From a bacterium (lineage in GTDB: Bacteria; JAJVIF01; JAGGVT01): a DNA stretch of 25,725 nucleotides. Shown here one piece after another: positions 23,549-25,725 of the stretch; position 1 is the first letter of the stretch; every line of letters begins with the position of its first letter. Below the pieces are notes generated by a model, which did not search any database, was not told where the DNA came from, and saw only the letters and a program-made list of their open reading frames with translations. The stretch spans positions 1 to 25,725 of the forward strand of contig JAGGVT010000210.1 in NCBI GenBank assembly GCA_021157815.1, in the 5' to 3' direction. A program made the translations under genes and the position numbers.

Positions 23549-24019
23549 ATGAAAGGTGTATTATTGATTATATCCTCAACACGAATGTCGCAAAACAGCG
23601 TCGAACACGCAATGCGGATATGTAAATCCGAAAACCTTCCGCTGCATGTTATATTCATTCTAGACAGCGAACTTCCGGACAGCATATTCGACAAACTTAC
23701 AATGGAGGGCTACCTCGGCGAGCGTCCGGGTAAAATCGTGCATCAGGCTGTATTGCAGGAATATGAAATAAAAGGAAGGGCAAAAATTGAGGAACTCTGC
23801 AATCTGACAAAGGAAAAAGACCTTGAATGTAACACTGTTTTCCAAAAGGGAAACTTTCTGGAAAACTGCCGCAAAATAATATCAGAGAGGGAAATCAAGC
23901 ATATTATAATAACAAGATTAAAACGTTCCAGCTTGTCCCGATTCATTTTCGGAAGTGCAATCGACCAGCTCAAAAAGGAATTCCCCAACGTCGTATTCGA
24001 AGTCTTCGAAGAGGAGTAG
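23549..24019 (+). CDS. UspA-like protein, degenerate nucleotide site
   Basis: A 156-aa protein with the universal stress protein fold order: strand VLLIISS, helix NSVEHAMRICKSENL, strand PLHVIFILD, a central helix region, CNTVFQKGNFLENCRKII, strand HIIITRL and a terminal strand VVFEVFEE. The ATP-binding signature of ATP-binding Usps (G-x2-G-x9-G-S/T) is mostly lost: the aligned stretch is TRLKRSSLSRFIFGS, where only the final GS remains. ATP binding is therefore doubtful. ATG 23549 has AAGGTGA (23535-23541) upstream and lies 16 bp after the transporter stop. Usp proteins often pair with SLC13 or cation/proton transporters, sometimes fused, so a regulatory partner role is likely but inferred. 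Confidence 0.8.
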   Translation: MKGVLLIISSTRMSQNSVEHAMRICKSENLPLHVIFILDSELPDSIFDKLTMEGYLGERPGKIVHQAVLQEYEIKGRAKIEELCNLTKEKDLECNTVFQKGNFLENCRKIISEREIKHIIITRLKRSSLSRFIFGSAIDQLKKEFPNVVFEVFEEE

Positions 24020-24139
24020 GGGCTGGAATTTAATTGTAATTTAATTGGGTCAGACAACTTTTATGTTACCTGTATTTATACCCTTTACAGCACATTTAAA
24101 AAAGTTCGCAACCCGATTTCTCATTAACCGTGACAACCC

Positions 24140-24168
24140 GTAGCCTTGTAATCCATTTCCCGGGAAAA
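24140..24168. repeat. Solo half copy of the REP-like arm
   Basis: 29 bp matching 18762-18790 at 26 of 29 positions: GTAGCC, then AATCCATTTCCCGGG and AAAA. The three changes fall in the first CCCGGG half, so this copy can no longer form the full hairpin. It lies in the 176-bp convergent gap between the UspA-like and LRR genes. A separate small hairpin, GCTGC-CAACT-GCAGC, follows at about 24170-24184. Confidence 0.75.
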
Positions 24169-24195
24169 TGCTGCCAACTGCAGCCAAAACTAGCC

Positions 24196-25725
24196 TCAAC
24201 CATTTTTGAACATGTCTTTTGACCACGCTTTCCATTGTTTCTCGTTATCCAGATTTGTGTTCTCACTTGTCCAATCAGCGCTATCACCAAGCCATTCACA
24301 AATTATCTGCTCCTGATCAATTGCGAATATTCGCAGATTCGAATTCCTGTCATTCGGGACAGCGATAATTATGAATGTTGATTCCTCAATCGTGCCATCT
24401 GGTAGTGTTCTCGATGGCGCCGCATCAAAAACGGCAAGTGTATAATCATCAATTAGGTTATTCTCATCATATCCTTTTTGAATAAAATCCTCCTTTGTCA
24501 TTTCCTCAATGCTACCGTAGTTTCCATCTTTGCTTGTATCTTTAAACGCTAATTCCGATGAGCCAAGCGCATAGAGTGTAAGGATGGTTCTATCTTCTAT
24601 TTTATTTGTACCAAAGATTATTTCCTTATCGCATAATGAGGGAATAATGACGTTTTTACTGTTTTCATCAAGAGGATTATCAGAAAGAGACACCATGATA
24701 AAAGGCTTAACCCACTTATAATCCAGAAGAGGGCTTATATCTTTTATCCGGTTATAGGAGATATCCACCTCCTCAAGTTTGTCCATTTCAGACAGGCTGT
24801 TAATAAACATGATTTTGTTATCAGCAAGTTTTAAAGATTTCAGATTATGCAATGCTTTCAGTGGCCTTGAATCTCTAATTCGATTTTGCGACAAAGAAAG
24901 TGTTTCGAGCTTGGTGAGGTTGCTTATCGGCTCGATATTACGAATGTCGTTGTTGTCGAGCGTAAGTTCTATAAGTTCAGTCAGGTTTTTTACCGGGGTG
25001 ATGTCGTTGATAGCATTGTTGGCCAATGTCAAATTAGTCAGTTTCACAAGTCCTGCAACCGGACTGATATCAGAAATCTCGTTCTTATCAAGCATCAAAT
25101 AAGTCAGTTTGGTCAGATTTGAAAGAGAACTAATATCAGAAATCATATTATCAGTTAGGAAAATTGTGTCAAGATTATCCAATTCTGCAAGTGCCGATAT
25201 GTCAGATACCTGATTATTGAAAATATCCAGGTATCTCAGCTTTTTAAAATTCGCAACAGGACTGATATCGCTGATTTTGTTGATTGCCAATCCAAGGTAT
25301 TCAAGTTCTGTAAGTGAGGATAACGGGCTGATGTCTGTTATTCCATTGTATAGTAAATCCAGATGCCTGAGTTTTTTCAAGTTGCTGACCCAGCTTATAT
25401 CAGAAATTCTGCCAGCATATATTTCAAGCTCTTTCAGATTTGCCAACTCTCCAATTATGGAGTAGTTAGCGCCTTCATTGCGTCCAACATAAAGTACCTC
25501 CAGTTTTTTCAATCTCTTAAGTGGACGGAAATCTGAAGTTTTATTGCGAGACATTTTTAAAACCTTTAGTTCCGGCAAACCTGCAACAGGCTCAAGATTA
25601 CTTATTTCCTTGTTGTATTTTATATCAAGGCTGGTTAGTTTAATCAAACCGGAAAGTTTGCCGATATCGTCAATATCATTCCACGAAAGATCCAATTCCT
25701 CAAGGTTTATGCAATATTGAATCCC
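24196..25725 (-). CDS. Leucine-rich-repeat (internalin-type) protein with pilin-head-like C-terminus (5' end outside window)
   Basis: The frame is open to the window edge (codons before TTG 25695 read GIQYCINLEE), so the start and any signal peptide lie outside. It shows 15 consecutive 22-residue repeats of the internalin/SDS22 type, consensus L-x-x-L-x-x-L-x-L-x-x-N-x-I-x-D-I-S-P-(L/V), for example LTELEYLGLAINKISDISP. Such solenoids bind proteins. The final 140 residues or so are different: ILTLYALGSSELAFKDT, GNYGSIEEM, LIDDYTLAVFD, STFIIIAVPNDR, LRIFAIDQEQIICEW. This layout (helix with 'A', 'G.Yg.leeL', 'GY.f', 'f.i.A.P', 'r.F.id..g.i') resembles the globular head of type IV pilin/pseudopilin proteins without its membrane helix. 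An exported or surface protein is likely. The LRR call is firm, the pilin-like call tentative. Confidence 0.88.
   Translation of the reverse strand, partial: GIQYCINLEELDLSWNDIDDIGKLSGLIKLTSLDIKYNKEISNLEPVAGLPELKVLKMSRNKTSDFRPLKRLKKLEVLYVGRNEGANYSIIGELANLKELEIYAGRISDISWVSNLKKLRHLDLLYNGITDISPLSSLTELEYLGLAINKISDISPVANFKKLRYLDIFNNQVSDISALAELDNLDTIFLTDNMISDISSLSNLTKLTYLMLDKNEISDISPVAGLVKLTNLTLANNAINDITPVKNLTELIELTLDNNDIRNIEPISNLTKLETLSLSQNRIRDSRPLKALHNLKSLKLADNKIMFINSLSEMDKLEEVDISYNRIKDISPLLDYKWVKPFIMVSLSDNPLDENSKNVIIPSLCDKEIIFGTNKIEDRTILTLYALGSSELAFKDTSKDGNYGSIEEMTKEDFIQKGYDENNLIDDYTLAVFDAAPSRTLPDGTIEESTFIIIAVPNDRNSNLRIFAIDQEQIICEWLGDSADWTSENTNLDNEKQWKAWSKDMFKNG

Noticed and set aside
23254-23694. 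Minus-strand ORF of 146 codons over the transporter and UspA-like genes
   Set aside because: Antisense to conserved SLC13 motifs; no coherent protein features.

Overview
The window looks like chromosomal DNA of a free-living, flagellated, probably Gram-negative bacterium. It has AT-leaning but mixed codon use, bacterial Shine-Dalgarno sites and two clean rho-independent terminators. The mix of genes (a very large FliD, Maf-type flagellin glycosylation, paired GT39-type membrane glycosyltransferases, a leucine-rich-repeat protein) and the many short inverted-repeat elements and decayed gene fragments would fit an environmental or candidate-phylum lineage. I cannot name a taxon from sequence alone. 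I see no rRNA, tRNA, CRISPR array, phage genes or intact transposase.

Left part (1-4893): the 3' end of metG (methionyl-tRNA synthetase with its C-terminal tRNA-binding domain); two unrecognised soluble proteins, one of which seems to lack a normal start codon; and a cytoplasmic TPR-like/beta-propeller (NHL) protein. The last two each end in a strong terminator. A minus-strand ankyrin-repeat scrap lies between them.

Intergenic island (4894-6151): a gutted spermidine-synthase-like gene (start and end fused out of frame) is followed by about 750 bp of nested inverted repeats. The outermost layer is a pair of degenerate 8-bp tandem arrays in opposite orientation, and the core is a 143-bp MITE-like element with near-perfect terminal inverted repeats. 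A sigma-28-like promoter sits between this island and fliD.

Flagellar cluster (6152-14642, all +): fliD (1284 aa, about twice the usual length), an unrecognised 233-aa protein, a Maf-family flagellin glycosyltransferase, fliS, a FliT/FlgN-like chaperone and an SpsF-like cytidylyltransferase. From the 233-aa protein onward the genes are spaced 26-29 bp apart or overlap, so they look co-transcribed. Together they would cap the filament, chaperone FliD and flagellin before export, and glycosylate flagellin with a CMP-activated sugar.

Right part (14931-25725): two neighbouring paralogous GT39-like membrane glycosyltransferases and a UvrD/PcrA-type helicase carrying an inserted DEDDh (DnaQ-like) exonuclease, all on the minus strand. 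Divergent from these is an SLC13-family anion transporter plus UspA-like protein operon. The window ends inside a minus-strand protein with 15 leucine-rich repeats and a C-terminal domain resembling a pilin head. Most gene boundaries in this part hold a palindromic repeat; one REP-like arm family occurs as an inverted pair (18762-18865) and as a solo half copy (24140-24168).
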